Assembly (NCBI GenBank): GCA_965365445.1
Contig: CBDUBS010000047.1
Span: 1 to 22,151 of the forward strand
Direction: 5' to 3'
Length of the DNA: 22,151 nt
Source: CBDUBS01 sp965365445
Lineage (GTDB): Bacteria > Bacteroidota > Rhodothermia > Rhodothermales > DASSAV01
Part shown: positions 6,758-14,646 of the stretch, one piece after another
How positions within the stretch are numbered: position 1 is the stretch's first letter
Layout: every line of letters starts with the position of its first letter
Translations under genes and position numbers: made by a program
Notes under the pieces: generated by a model
Databases searched by the model: none
Seen by the model: only the letters and a program-made list of their open reading frames with translations
What the model was told of the DNA's origin: nothing

Positions 6758-8653
6758 ATGCGTGCAGGGTTTTTTCTTGTCGTTTTTCTTGCGAGCCTGC
6801 TCCCTGTCCGGGCGCAGGGCCGGCTCGATAGTACGGTCGTCCTTCCGGGATTGACGGTAACGGCGGTTCGCACCGTTACGGCGGCCGACGCAACGCCGGT
6901 CCGGGTTGCCGTACTCGACGGAGCAGCGCTTTTTTCCGCAGGGGATGTTACGGTAGCCGAAGCCCTGAGCAAGCAGACGGCCGCTTTCATCCGTACCTAC
7001 GGATCGAGCGGCCTGGCTACCCTCTCGCTCCGGGGTACCAACCCCGGACAGACCCTGGTGCTGCTGGACGGGATGCGCGTGGCCTCTCCGCAGCTTGGCC
7101 AGCTGGATGTGAGCCTGCTTCCGACGCTCCTGCTCGAATCCGTAGAAGTGGTGCATGGAGCCGCCTCGCCCCTCTATGGCGCCGATGCGCTGGGGGGCGT
7201 GGTCAACCTGCGCACCTACCGGGGTTATGAAGGAAGCGGCGTGCGGGCTTCGATCGGAGCGGGCGCCTATGGCGAGCGCACCTTGGGGTTTCTGGCCGCG
7301 CAGCCTCTGGGCCGCCTGAACGTCACCGGCGCGGTGGACTTCAACCGGGCCGACGGCGACTACAGGTACCGCAATCCTGTTTCCTTTCCCGCAGAGGATG
7401 CGCGGCGGGAAGGAGCCGACCACGAACGGCTCGCCGTGTATACGTCGGCAACGTACGAAGCCGGCGGCCGGCGAAGCCGCCTCTCCGCGCTGGTCGTCAA
7501 CTCGGAGCGCGGCCTTCCCGGGCTGGCTACCGCGGCTCCACAGGGCGAGCGACAATGGGATGAGCAGCAACGGCTCTGGGGAGAAACCGGGTGGAAGGCG
7601 AAGCGGGGTACATGGCGTCTGGCAGGGTACCTGCACCGTGCATCGCTCCGGTACCTCAACCCGCTGCTGAACCTGGACGACACGGGCCGAACGCTTACGT
7701 CGGGAGCGGAAGCGGAACGCATTCACGTTCTGGGCCGCCGATGGCTACTCGGCGTGGGGACCTCCGCCGGATATGGCCGCGCCGACCACCCTCATCTCAA
7801 GGAGAATGCCGACGAGTTCCAGGCAGCCGCCTTTATGCACGCCACCGGGCAATTTGGAAGGTTCATGATGTACCCGGCTCTCCGGCTGGACCGATACGCT
7901 CCTTCGGGGTCGTCGGCACAAACTCCGCTCAGTCCGCGTCTGGGCTTCAACGTCCGGTTGCCCCATGGGCTGTTCGCCAAAGCCAACATCGGACGCGCCT
8001 TCCGTATGCCGACGTTCAACGACCGGTTCTGGCAACCGGGCGGTAACCCGGATCTGCGCCCGGAGTTCGGCTGGACGGCCGAGTCGGGCCTGGGGCGTCG
8101 GGCGTCGCGATCACTCACGGAAATTACCGTATACCATACCCGCACCACGGACCAGATCGTATGGACTCCCCTGAACGGGCAGTTCTATGCACCGATCAAT
8201 GTAAGCCGCGTCCGCACGCTGGGGCTCGAAACCTCCTACCGTCGTACCTGGATTCTGCAACCCGGACGGCTGCTCGATACCCGGCTGATCTACACGCTCA
8301 CCGATGCCCGCGACCGGTCCGATCCGGCTTCCCGCAGCTTCGATCAGCCGGTGCGGTACGTGCCGCGCGAGCAACTGAAATTATCCGTCAATTCCACCCT
8401 ACGGCATTTCGGATTGGACTTTACGGCCGTCTACACCGGGCGTCGCTACGTCACGTCCGATGCCACCGAATATCTCGACCCCTACGTCGTACTCGACGCG
8501 CAGGCGCGCTTTACCCGGCGTCTCGGCGCGTATCGGATGCAACTGGCCTTGGCCGTAGAAAATCTGCTGGATGCATCCTACGCGGTGCTTCAGCATTACC
8601 CTATGCCGCCCCGGCATGCCCGGATACGTCTGCTGATCCAGTCGGCGGACTGA
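6758..8653 (+). CDS. btuB: TonB-dependent cobalamin receptor
   Basis: This gene encodes 631 residues. The ATG at 6758 begins a signal peptide (MRAGFFLVVFLASLLPVRAQ, cut after about residue 19). A TonB-box-like segment (LPGLTVTAVR, about 29-38) follows. The plug domain has TLSLRGTNPGQTLVLLDGMRV and VEVVHGAASPLYGADALGGVVNL. The remainder is a beta-barrel with typical alternating strands, including GLFAKANIGRAFRMPTFNDRFW and NPDLRPE, and ends with VENLLDASYAVLQHYPMP. The protein takes up a scarce ligand across the outer membrane using TonB energy. The substrate is taken as cobalamin because a cobalamin riboswitch lies immediately upstream and a BtuG-like gene follows. It lacks a C-terminal aromatic residue (ends QSAD). 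No BtuC, BtuD or BtuF is in the window. Confidence 0.93.
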   Translation: MRAGFFLVVFLASLLPVRAQGRLDSTVVLPGLTVTAVRTVTAADATPVRVAVLDGAALFSAGDVTVAEALSKQTAAFIRTYGSSGLATLSLRGTNPGQTLVLLDGMRVASPQLGQLDVSLLPTLLLESVEVVHGAASPLYGADALGGVVNLRTYRGYEGSGVRASIGAGAYGERTLGFLAAQPLGRLNVTGAVDFNRADGDYRYRNPVSFPAEDARREGADHERLAVYTSATYEAGGRRSRLSALVVNSERGLPGLATAAPQGERQWDEQQRLWGETGWKAKRGTWRLAGYLHRASLRYLNPLLNLDDTGRTLTSGAEAERIHVLGRRWLLGVGTSAGYGRADHPHLKENADEFQAAAFMHATGQFGRFMMYPALRLDRYAPSGSSAQTPLSPRLGFNVRLPHGLFAKANIGRAFRMPTFNDRFWQPGGNPDLRPEFGWTAESGLGRRASRSLTEITVYHTRTTDQIVWTPLNGQFYAPINVSRVRTLGLETSYRRTWILQPGRLLDTRLIYTLTDARDRSDPASRSFDQPVRYVPREQLKLSVNSTLRHFGLDFTAVYTGRRYVTSDATEYLDPYVVLDAQARFTRRLGAYRMQLALAVENLLDASYAVLQHYPMPPRHARIRLLIQSAD

Positions 8654-8690
8654 CTCCGTACTTTCACCCCGCTAGCAAGACTCACTCCCT

Positions 8691-9794
8691 ATGCGTACGT
8701 TCGAACGGTTTTCCGTGCTTTGCCTCATCGGATTCGCTCTGTTCTACACCACCGGCTGCGAGCTCTTTGGAGACGACGATGAGCATGATCCGGTAGTAAC
8801 CGGAGTATATGTAGCCAACCAGGGTAATTTCAGCGACGGCAACGGCTCCATCTCTATCTACGATCCGAATACGGGCCAGGTAACCGCCCGCGCTATAACC
8901 GACCTGGGTTCCATCATTCAGAGCGTCTCGCTGGATTCCGACCGGCTGTACGTGATGGCCAACACAGGCAACCGGGTCGATGTGTTCGACGCCGGCTCGA
9001 ACACCCGCATCGGGCAGATCACGGAAATCGTCAGTCCGCGGTACATGGCCAGAGTCTCTGCCTCGAAAGCGTATGTAACGAACTTCTACGGTGCGCCGGG
9101 GAGCTATACCGGGGGAAAGGTATCCGTGCTGGACCTGTCCGCCAACCGGAAGGTCAAAGATATACCCGTCGGGAATAACCCGGAAGGCATTGCCGTGGTA
9201 GGCAACCGGGCCTACGTAGCAAACTACAGCTCGGCTACGGAGTTCGGCGGCGGCTCGACCCTATCCGTAGTCAACACAACCACGGATGAGGTGATCGGTC
9301 AGATCGACGTGGGTTGCGACGGCCCCCGAAGCCTCGTCGCGGACAGGCAAAACGAGGTGTATGTCTTCTGCACGGGCAAAACGATTTACGGCCCCGATTT
9401 CAACGTCATCGGATCGACCAGTGGGGCGGTGCGGATTCTCAACGGACAAACCGGCGAGATCATGAAACGGTTCGATCTTGATGCCCGGATCTCCACGGCA
9501 GGCCCCGGTCAGGATGTGTTCTTTTCCCCGGAGCGGGAAATCGTCTTTGCCGTGCAGGGGAACCAGACCATTCTGCGGTTCGACACGGCCGGCAATACGC
9601 AACTCGATCCAATCGGCCCGGTAACGGGCGCCCCCATAGGGGCGGTTGCCTACGATTACACCACCGACCGCCTTTACCTCGCCCGTGTTCGGGGGTTTCT
9701 GGAGAGTGGAACCGTAACGCTGCACCGCACCACCGGCGAACAGGTGGGTGAGTTCAATGTGGGTATCGCACCGGGCCACATCGCCTTTCGCTAA
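8691..9794 (+). CDS. BtuG-like beta-propeller lipoprotein (surface cobalamin binder)
   Basis: This gene encodes 367 residues. The signal peptide ends in the lipobox TTGC with lipidated Cys23, followed by an acidic run (GDDDEHD) resembling the surface-export signal of Bacteroidota lipoproteins. The rest is built of repeated YncE-type blades: YVANQGNFSDGNGSISIYD, LYVMANTGNRVDVFD, AYVTNFYG...GKVSVLD, AYVANYSSATEFGGGSTLSVV and LYLARVRGFLESGTVTLH. This is the fold and genetic setting of BtuG, the surface lipoprotein that captures B12 and caps BtuB in Bacteroides. It lies 37 bp after btuB and in the same riboswitch-controlled transcript. The cobalamin role is inferred from family and context; a generic YncE-like binding protein is the alternative. 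Confidence 0.87.
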   Translation: MRTFERFSVLCLIGFALFYTTGCELFGDDDEHDPVVTGVYVANQGNFSDGNGSISIYDPNTGQVTARAITDLGSIIQSVSLDSDRLYVMANTGNRVDVFDAGSNTRIGQITEIVSPRYMARVSASKAYVTNFYGAPGSYTGGKVSVLDLSANRKVKDIPVGNNPEGIAVVGNRAYVANYSSATEFGGGSTLSVVNTTTDEVIGQIDVGCDGPRSLVADRQNEVYVFCTGKTIYGPDFNVIGSTSGAVRILNGQTGEIMKRFDLDARISTAGPGQDVFFSPEREIVFAVQGNQTILRFDTAGNTQLDPIGPVTGAPIGAVAYDYTTDRLYLARVRGFLESGTVTLHRTTGEQVGEFNVGIAPGHIAFR

Positions 9795-9798
9795 CCCG

Positions 9799-10029
9799 AT
9801 GCGTATCGATCGTTGCGTGTGCTTTCGGCGAACGTTCGCCGAGTTGCGGGAAGTAGCGGCGCTAACCGGAGCCGGTACACTGGAAGAGCTTCAGCGCCAG
9901 GTCGAGTTCGGCCGGCGCTGCAAGCTATGCAACCCCTACGTGCGGCGTATGCTCCGCACGGGCGAAGTTTCGTTTGGCGGTATCATTACCGAGGACGACG
10001 AGCCGGCATCACCCGACCGCTCCGTGTAA
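9799..10029 (+). CDS. Bfd-like [2Fe-2S]-binding small protein in the B12 uptake operon
   Basis: This gene encodes 76 residues from ATG 9799, four bases after the stop of the propeller gene, so it is translationally close and surely co-transcribed. Cysteines lie at 6, 8, 41 and 44, giving C-x-C-x32-C-x2-C, nearly identical to the spacing in bacterioferritin-associated ferredoxin. The pattern of helices (TFAELREVAALTGAGTLEELQ, then RRCKLCNPYVRRML) also fits the Bfd-like fold. The tail after residue 62 is acidic and probably disordered. There is no signal peptide, so it should be cytoplasmic. Its partner is unknown. Since it is made with the B12 receptor, it may pass electrons in reductive processing of incoming cobalamin (inference); no bacterioferritin gene is seen here. 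Confidence 0.85.
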   Translation: MRIDRCVCFRRTFAELREVAALTGAGTLEELQRQVEFGRRCKLCNPYVRRMLRTGEVSFGGIITEDDEPASPDRSV

Positions 10030-10042
10030 ACATATTGGAAGG

Positions 10043-10058
10043 TCGGGTCGAAACCCGA
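10043..10058 (+). terminator. Small hairpin after the B12 operon (possible weak terminator)
   Basis: TCGGGT (10043-10048) pairs perfectly with ACCCGA (10053-10058) around a CGAA loop, and is followed by TTTC. It stands 14 bp after the last stop codon of the operon. The short T-run makes it a weak or imperfect intrinsic terminator. Confidence 0.4.
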
Positions 10059-10066
10059 TTTCATGC

Positions 10067-10097
10067 AATTTGTTTAGTATTATTGTTGCAACAAATT
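10067..10097. promoter_or_regulatory. AT-rich inverted repeat upstream of the PIG-L gene
   Basis: AATTTGTT (10067-10074) and AACAAATT (10090-10097) are exact inverted copies separated by 15 bp, in an AT-rich island that contrasts with the GC-rich surroundings. It lies 32 bp before the next gene's start, where a dimeric regulator's operator or promoter elements would be expected. No known consensus is recognised. Confidence 0.35.
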
Positions 10098-10128
10098 ATG
10101 AGATCCACCGGATAGCTCGGAGTGTACC

Positions 10129-10863
10129 GTGGGACGCATCCTTTACGTTTTCCCCCATCCCGACGACGAATCCTTCGGGCCTGCTCCGGCCCTTGCCCGG
10201 CAGCAACGTGAAGGACACGAGGTATTCCTGTTGACGCTGACTCGCGGAGAGGCTACGAAACAGCGCCACAGGCATGGGTTTTCCAGGGAGGAAATGGGTG
10301 CGGTGCGCTTTGAGGAGATGCAAAAGATGGCTCGTGTGTTACGCCTGACTGATCTGACGGTGCTCGATTTTCCCGACAATCATTTTGCCGAACTGAATCC
10401 GCTGGACCTCGAGGAGGCTATCGGTAAACATATCCAGAACGTGCGCCCGGAAGTGCTGGTAACCTATGCCGCCCACGGCATCAGCGGTCACCCGGACCAT
10501 ACGATCACTCATACGGTGGTGAAGCGGGTTTTCTGTTCGCTTACCGACCGGGAGAACCCTGGCCTGCGCAGGCTGGCCCTGTTTACACTGGAAGAAAGTG
10601 ACGATCCGAAGCGTTCCGCCCACCTCAGGAGCTCTTCCGCCGAATCGATCGACTGCGTCGTGCCTGTTGAACGCCAGGACCTCGAACGGGCGGCCGAGGC
10701 GCTCGGATGCTACGGCACCTATCAGGCCGTCATCGAGCGACATGATCCGCTGGCGCAGGTACGCGACGGGGTGCGCTTCGAGCTGTTCCAGGAGCACTTC
10801 GATCCGCCGATTCAGGACTTGTTCGACCGGCTTCCCGAGTACCTGCCCGCAACAGCGGGGTAA
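10129..10863 (+). CDS. PIG-L family (LmbE-like) zinc-dependent deacetylase
   Basis: This gene encodes 244 residues beginning at GTG 10129, which places the first beta strand (GRILYVFPHPDDE) directly at the N-terminus as in the family. The zinc and catalytic motif HPDDE is at residues 10-14 and the second metal motif HPDH at 121-124 (in GISGHPDHTITH). Family enzymes remove an N-acetyl group from GlcNAc-type sugars, for example in bacillithiol or mycothiol synthesis. The V-F-P-H-P-D-D-E-S-F-G signature is closer to BshB2-type proteins than to BshB1, but no other thiol-synthesis gene is present, so the substrate is left open. It lies 62 bp before the nucleotidyltransferase gene on the same strand. 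It is probably transcribed separately from the B12 operon. Confidence 0.9.
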   Translation: MGRILYVFPHPDDESFGPAPALARQQREGHEVFLLTLTRGEATKQRHRHGFSREEMGAVRFEEMQKMARVLRLTDLTVLDFPDNHFAELNPLDLEEAIGKHIQNVRPEVLVTYAAHGISGHPDHTITHTVVKRVFCSLTDRENPGLRRLALFTLEESDDPKRSAHLRSSSAESIDCVVPVERQDLERAAEALGCYGTYQAVIERHDPLAQVRDGVRFELFQEHFDPPIQDLFDRLPEYLPATAG

Positions 10864-10925
10864 CGCCGGTCGTTTTCGCAGAGAATAGATGCAACTGAAT
10901 CGCGTGATGCGGGGTATTTGCCCCC

Positions 10926-12407
10926 ATGATTCGCGATACCAGTAATATTTTGCAGGGGCAGGTAATGGCGCCTGTCCTGCACCGGGTCGGTGAAGCAGCC
11001 GAACGGGAGCGCATCGAGGCGTATGCCGTCGGCGGCGCCGTGCGCGATTTCCTTCTCGGGCGAGCCGTAACCGACATCGACTTCGTAGCCGTAGGCTCCG
11101 GGAACGGCGTGCGGTTGGCCGAGGCCGTAGCCCGGGAGTTCGGCGGGCGGACGGCTCATGTGTACCCCAGTTTCGGCACGGCGGCCGTTCGAATATCCTC
11201 GCAGGGGGCTCCCTACGACGGAACGGTACTCGAATTCGTAGGCGCCCGACGGGAAAGTTATCGGCGCGAGTCACGCCGCCCCGTCGTGGAAGAAGGCACC
11301 CTCGAAGACGATCTGCTGCGGCGAGATTTTACGATCAATACCCTGGCGCTGCATCTTTCTCCGGCGCGTTTCGGCGAACTGATCGACGTGTGCGGGGGGC
11401 GCTCCGATCTGGCAAAGCGTCTCATTCGCACTCCCCTCGACCCCCTTCGTACGTTTGATGACGATCCGCTTCGGTCCGTCCGGGCGGCTCGTTTCGCCGC
11501 GCAACTCGGCTTCGTGGTGGACCCGGAGACGCTGTCGGCCATGCAGGCTATGGCAAACCGGATCGGTATCTTGAGCCGCGAGCGTATAACCGATGAACTC
11601 CAGAAAATGATCTGCGCTCCGGTTCCCTCGGAGGGTTTCCGGATTCTGGAGCATACGGGCATCCTTTCGGAAATTCTGCCGGAGCTCACGGCCCTGAAAG
11701 GGGTGGAAGAAGTGGACGGCCAGCGGCACAAGGATAATTTCTACCATACCCTTGAGGTGCTCGATAACGTGGCAGCGGCCACTACCGGGAGGTCGTGTGA
11801 GGAAACCCGGTGGCTGCGGTGGGCGGCCTTGCTGCACGACATGGCCAAACCGCTCGTCAAACGCTTTATGGAAGGAACCGGATGGACGTTCCACGGCCAC
11901 GAGGACCGAGGCGCCCGGATGGTTCCGCGGGTGTTCAGAAAGCTGAAACTGCCCGTAGACGAACGGATGAGCTACGTTCAGGAGCTTGTGCGGCTGCACC
12001 ACCGGCCGGTAGCCCTGGTGGACGATGTCGTGACGGATTCGGCCGTCCGTCGGCTCCTGTTCGATGCGGGCGAACGCATCGACGATCTGATGCTCTTGGT
12101 TCGGGCGGATATCACCTCGAAAAATCCTCGTCGCGTCCGTCGTTACCTGGAAGCGTTCGACCATGTAGAAGAGAAAATGCGCGAAGTGGAGGAAAAGGAC
12201 CGGCTCAGGCAGTTCCAGCCTCCCGTGGACGGCAACGAAATCATGGAAGTGCTCGGGCTTGCTCCGGGTCCGGCCATCGGGGCCATCAAGGAAGCCATTC
12301 GGGAAGCCATACTCGACGGGCGCATCCCGAATGAGCACGACGCGGCTTATGCTTACATGATGCAGATCCGGCACGAAGTACTCGCCGCTGTGCCCGACAG
12401 GAGTTAA
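10926..12407 (+). CDS. cca: tRNA nucleotidyltransferase / poly(A) polymerase family with HD domain
   Basis: This gene encodes 493 residues. The class II nucleotidyltransferase head is clear: GGAVRD (36-41), the catalytic DID (D50, D52), RRDFTIN (132-138), and the arginine-rich DDPLRSVRAARFAAQLGF (179-196). An HD-domain part follows, with HKDNFYHTLEVLDN (268-281), LLHDMAKP (302-309) and FHGHEDRGA. The C-terminus (NEIMEVLGLAPGPAIGAIKEAIREAI) is the usual tail that binds RNA in bacterial CCA enzymes with an HD domain. It most likely adds or repairs the 3' CCA of tRNAs; a poly(A) polymerase role is possible, as the two cannot be told apart by eye. A GGGG/CCCC mini-hairpin (10911-10914 with 10921-10924) sits just before the ATG and no Shine-Dalgarno is obvious. 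Convergent with the next gene, 36 bp apart. Confidence 0.93.
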   Translation: MIRDTSNILQGQVMAPVLHRVGEAAERERIEAYAVGGAVRDFLLGRAVTDIDFVAVGSGNGVRLAEAVAREFGGRTAHVYPSFGTAAVRISSQGAPYDGTVLEFVGARRESYRRESRRPVVEEGTLEDDLLRRDFTINTLALHLSPARFGELIDVCGGRSDLAKRLIRTPLDPLRTFDDDPLRSVRAARFAAQLGFVVDPETLSAMQAMANRIGILSRERITDELQKMICAPVPSEGFRILEHTGILSEILPELTALKGVEEVDGQRHKDNFYHTLEVLDNVAAATTGRSCEETRWLRWAALLHDMAKPLVKRFMEGTGWTFHGHEDRGARMVPRVFRKLKLPVDERMSYVQELVRLHHRPVALVDDVVTDSAVRRLLFDAGERIDDLMLLVRADITSKNPRRVRRYLEAFDHVEEKMREVEEKDRLRQFQPPVDGNEIMEVLGLAPGPAIGAIKEAIREAILDGRIPNEHDAAYAYMMQIRHEVLAAVPDRS

Positions 12408-12443
12408 ACGGTTCTCGGGTACGGACCCAGGAAGGACGCCGGG

Positions 12444-13433
12444 TTACGCCGGTAGTAGGTGAGGGTACCGCCGGCCGATGGAGCGCTTCATCGAGCGGTC
12501 CAACTGGCTCAAGTTCCGGAACAGGGTCCAGAAGCGCCGGTCGTTCCGGTAATGCCGTTCGACCTCGTCGAGCCGTACGGGTCGCAGCCGAAAATCCTGC
12601 CCATCGGTTTCGAGAAATCCGTTGATCGATTCCACCGCAATCGGAAGGCGATCCGGCAGGCCCTCGGCCAGGAAACCGGCAGCCAGATCGATCAGGACCT
12701 GTCTCAGGTCGTAATACCCCGAAAGCACCTCTCGAAAGCCATCCCGTACGAATCCGAGGAGGGCGCTCGGGACCCGTTTCAGGAATACCTGTTCGTTGGG
12801 TAGTTCCTGGCCAATCCGTCGAAAGAACGGCGTGCTCGTATCGAGATAAAGAGGGCGCACCTCTCCGGAACTGCTGAGGAACAGCGCCCAGTTTGACAGC
12901 CGGGCGTCGAGGCCCGTCATGACGTCCGGAGCATCGATGGCGTTTCGGTGCCATACCCGCGCTGTTTCACGGAGAAGCGCCGAAAGGATGACCTGGGTAG
13001 CCTCCACCCCGCTTTCCACGAGCACCCGGGGAGCCAGGTGTTCCGCTGGAATGCGCGCCTGCGCGATGTACAGGATGTGCTCTCCTCGCGCATTTTCCAG
13101 CGGATAGCATTCCTGCTCGACAACGGGTAAGTGCAACTGATCGTTTAACAAGGACCGATATGCATTGACCGACCGGGCATGGTAGCGGCACTGATCTGCG
13201 TTCGGAAAGGGGGGCAGGCGTTTGAAGGCCACCCCCGGCATCCCCTCTATTTCAAAGACCACCGAAAGTTGCCCGAATCCGATCGTTGATACGGGCGCGT
13301 TTCCCGAAACCAGTCGGCCCGGATCGAGCTGGTTTTCGAAGCGGAGCAACAGGTTTTCATCGGTGCGGGGCGGCATCCGCGTGTACTCCGCTACCGTATC
13401 GAAATACGCTACCGTGTGCGTGTACCCTTTCAC
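12444..13433 (-). CDS. Uncharacterised protein with protein-kinase/APH-like active-site pattern
   Basis: This gene encodes 329 residues, soluble, with no signal peptide. I do not recognise a named family with certainty, but the order of motifs suggests a kinase fold. IGFGQLSVVFEI (51-62) resembles a glycine-rich loop; VAFKRL (K71) resembles the ATP-anchoring lysine strand; LDARLSNWALF carries D176 and N181 with the exact D-x4-N spacing of the catalytic loop; LYLDTSTPF has D198 in the place of the DFG/IDFG aspartate. The region after 210 is mostly helical. The HRD/HGD histidine is not conserved (GLD). It could be an active small-molecule or protein kinase, or a pseudokinase; the substrate is unknown. 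It lies downstream of the 132-residue unknown gene on the same strand, separated by 140 bp. Confidence 0.85.
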   Translation of the reverse strand: MKGYTHTVAYFDTVAEYTRMPPRTDENLLLRFENQLDPGRLVSGNAPVSTIGFGQLSVVFEIEGMPGVAFKRLPPFPNADQCRYHARSVNAYRSLLNDQLHLPVVEQECYPLENARGEHILYIAQARIPAEHLAPRVLVESGVEATQVILSALLRETARVWHRNAIDAPDVMTGLDARLSNWALFLSSSGEVRPLYLDTSTPFFRRIGQELPNEQVFLKRVPSALLGFVRDGFREVLSGYYDLRQVLIDLAAGFLAEGLPDRLPIAVESINGFLETDGQDFRLRPVRLDEVERHYRNDRRFWTLFRNLSQLDRSMKRSIGRRYPHLLPA

Positions 13434-13463
13434 GAACGGACCCTGGAACCTGAGTAGTATACA

Positions 13464-13483
13464 GGGAGGGTATCAGCCCTCCC
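13464..13483 (-). repeat. GC-rich hairpin between the unknown gene and the kinase-like gene
   Basis: GGGAGGG (13464-13470) and CCCTCCC (13477-13483) pair perfectly around a 6-base loop. No T-tract follows on either strand. It may slow transcription between the two - strand genes or lie in the 5' leader of the kinase-like gene; its role is not shown by the sequence. Confidence 0.4.
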
Positions 13484-13573
13484 CGCATGGAGTTCGAAGT
13501 GCAACAGGTAATGAGGACAACCATCCCCCGGGTCGTGCTCATAACAGCAATCTCGCGGGGGGCCGATGGTTGT

Positions 13574-13972
13574 TTACTCCTCTTCTTCGGCGGGCCGAAC
13601 GTCCCAGAGGAGCATCGTCTCGATATCGACGTAGTCCTCTTCTCCTTCTTCATCCTGAAATATGTAATCGCCGAACTCTTCCCGCTGCGCCGGCGGCACG
13701 CGCCGCCACTTCATGCCTTCCCGATCGGAAAACTCGTCGGGGAAGGGATTCTCGATCCGGAAGGACGGATGATAGGAACGATACGTTTTGGCGGCTTCAT
13801 ACAGCGCGGCGCGCCGGGCGCCCGCCTGTGTAGCGCTTTTTCCGGTAACCTTGAACGGGGATATCGTTATCGAAGCCTGAATGAGACCGTCTTCGACCTC
13901 TACATACTCCGGTCGCATGACCTTGAAATCATCCGGATGGGGATAAGCGCTTCGCTCATTAAAATCGTTCAT
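13574..13972 (-). CDS. Unknown 132-residue protein with acidic C-terminus
   Basis: Start ATG is at 13972. I do not recognise this protein. No signal peptide, membrane helix or metal motif is seen. Residues about 26-68 could form a beta strand followed by a long helix (LIQASITISPFKVTGKSATQAGARRAALYEAAKTYRSY is consistent with this). From residue about 104 the chain is strongly acidic (runs of E and D, ending in EEEE). The sequence has several aromatic residues in order (Y, F, W) and normal codon use for the window, so it is likely a real gene rather than a shadow. The 140-bp space before the kinase-like gene contains a perfect hairpin. Confidence 0.65.
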   Translation of the reverse strand: MNDFNERSAYPHPDDFKVMRPEYVEVEDGLIQASITISPFKVTGKSATQAGARRAALYEAAKTYRSYHPSFRIENPFPDEFSDREGMKWRRVPPAQREEFGDYIFQDEEGEEDYVDIETMLLWDVRPAEEEE

Positions 13973-14350
13973 GCATCACCTGGTTGATACGTTATACGTT
14001 GTTCTCCGATGTAGCCTGCGAGGCGTCAGGTCTGATACGGCCCGCTACGAACCATTCCACGAACGGCACGCCGCGCCGTGGTTCCGTCACTACCTGGCCG
14101 CGAAGTCAATATGAACCCGGCGGATGGTAAAAGTTCATTACGGAGAAGTGAATATCGCTCCAATTGCAGCACTGCCCGACGGATCGCCCGCTGCTCTCTC
14201 CGGCCGGGTTGCCCACAATCGGAAGCCCGTTACGCGCTGATAATTTTTTCGTCTCCCCTTGCATTTACTCCGTTGCCGTGTCTTAATTCACTCCCGACAA
14301 TAGCTGCCCGACACGTCTGCAGCGACCCTCGTTTTTTTGTATCACTTAGC
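13973..14350. other. Non-coding gap between divergent genes
   Basis: No convincing gene is seen in 378 bp. It must hold the promoter of the 132-residue gene (- strand) and of the acidic-protein gene (+ strand). A loose TTGCAT (14259-14264) and TTAATT (14283-14288) pair with 18-bp spacing is the best + strand promoter candidate. T-rich stretches at 14242-14249 and 14331-14339 stand out; neither follows a stable hairpin. Confidence 0.4.
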
Positions 14351-14620
14351 ATGCCCAGACCCATGACTGTGACCGCACCGTTTGACGCCGAAGCGTTGCC
14401 CATCCTGCCCGTATATATGGCGTTGGAGGACGATGAAGAGGATCTGGACGATCTCGACGAAGAAGAACTGGACGACGACTTCGATGATGACTTCGAAGAA
14501 GATGACGATCTGGAAGACGACTTCGACGACGAAGAGGAACTGGACGACGACTTCGACGACGATCTGGAGGAAGACGACGACGAATTCTTCGACGATCTGG
14601 ACGAAGAAGAAGAGGTGTGA
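14351..14620 (+). CDS. Extremely acidic low-complexity 89-residue protein
   Basis: The start is ATG 14351 (MPRPMTVTAPF) or the in-frame ATG at 14363. The first 24 residues are ordinary and moderately hydrophobic. Residues 25-89 consist only of D, E, L, F and V, with 50 of 65 acidic and a single hydrophobic residue about every 4-6 positions (L, L, L, F, F, L, F and so on). The DNA shows imperfect internal duplication of a unit encoding D-D-D-F-D-D-D. The long open frame on the opposite strand here is a serine-rich mirror of the GA-rich codons. The plus-strand frame is preferred because it starts at a natural ATG, stops cleanly and is followed by a hairpin. The function is unknown. A polyanionic chaperone, ion or polycation binder, or DNA mimic are possibilities only. 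Confidence 0.6.
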   Translation: MPRPMTVTAPFDAEALPILPVYMALEDDEEDLDDLDEEELDDDFDDDFEEDDDLEDDFDDEEELDDDFDDDLEEDDDEFFDDLDEEEEV

Positions 14621-14646
14621 GCTTTCGTTGATTGCCTCGCGGTAGG

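Noticed and set aside
14400..14610. CRISPR-like or tandem-repeat array
   Set aside because: The repeated GACGAC/GAAGAA units are codon-level low complexity in the acidic protein, with no regular repeat-spacer structure.
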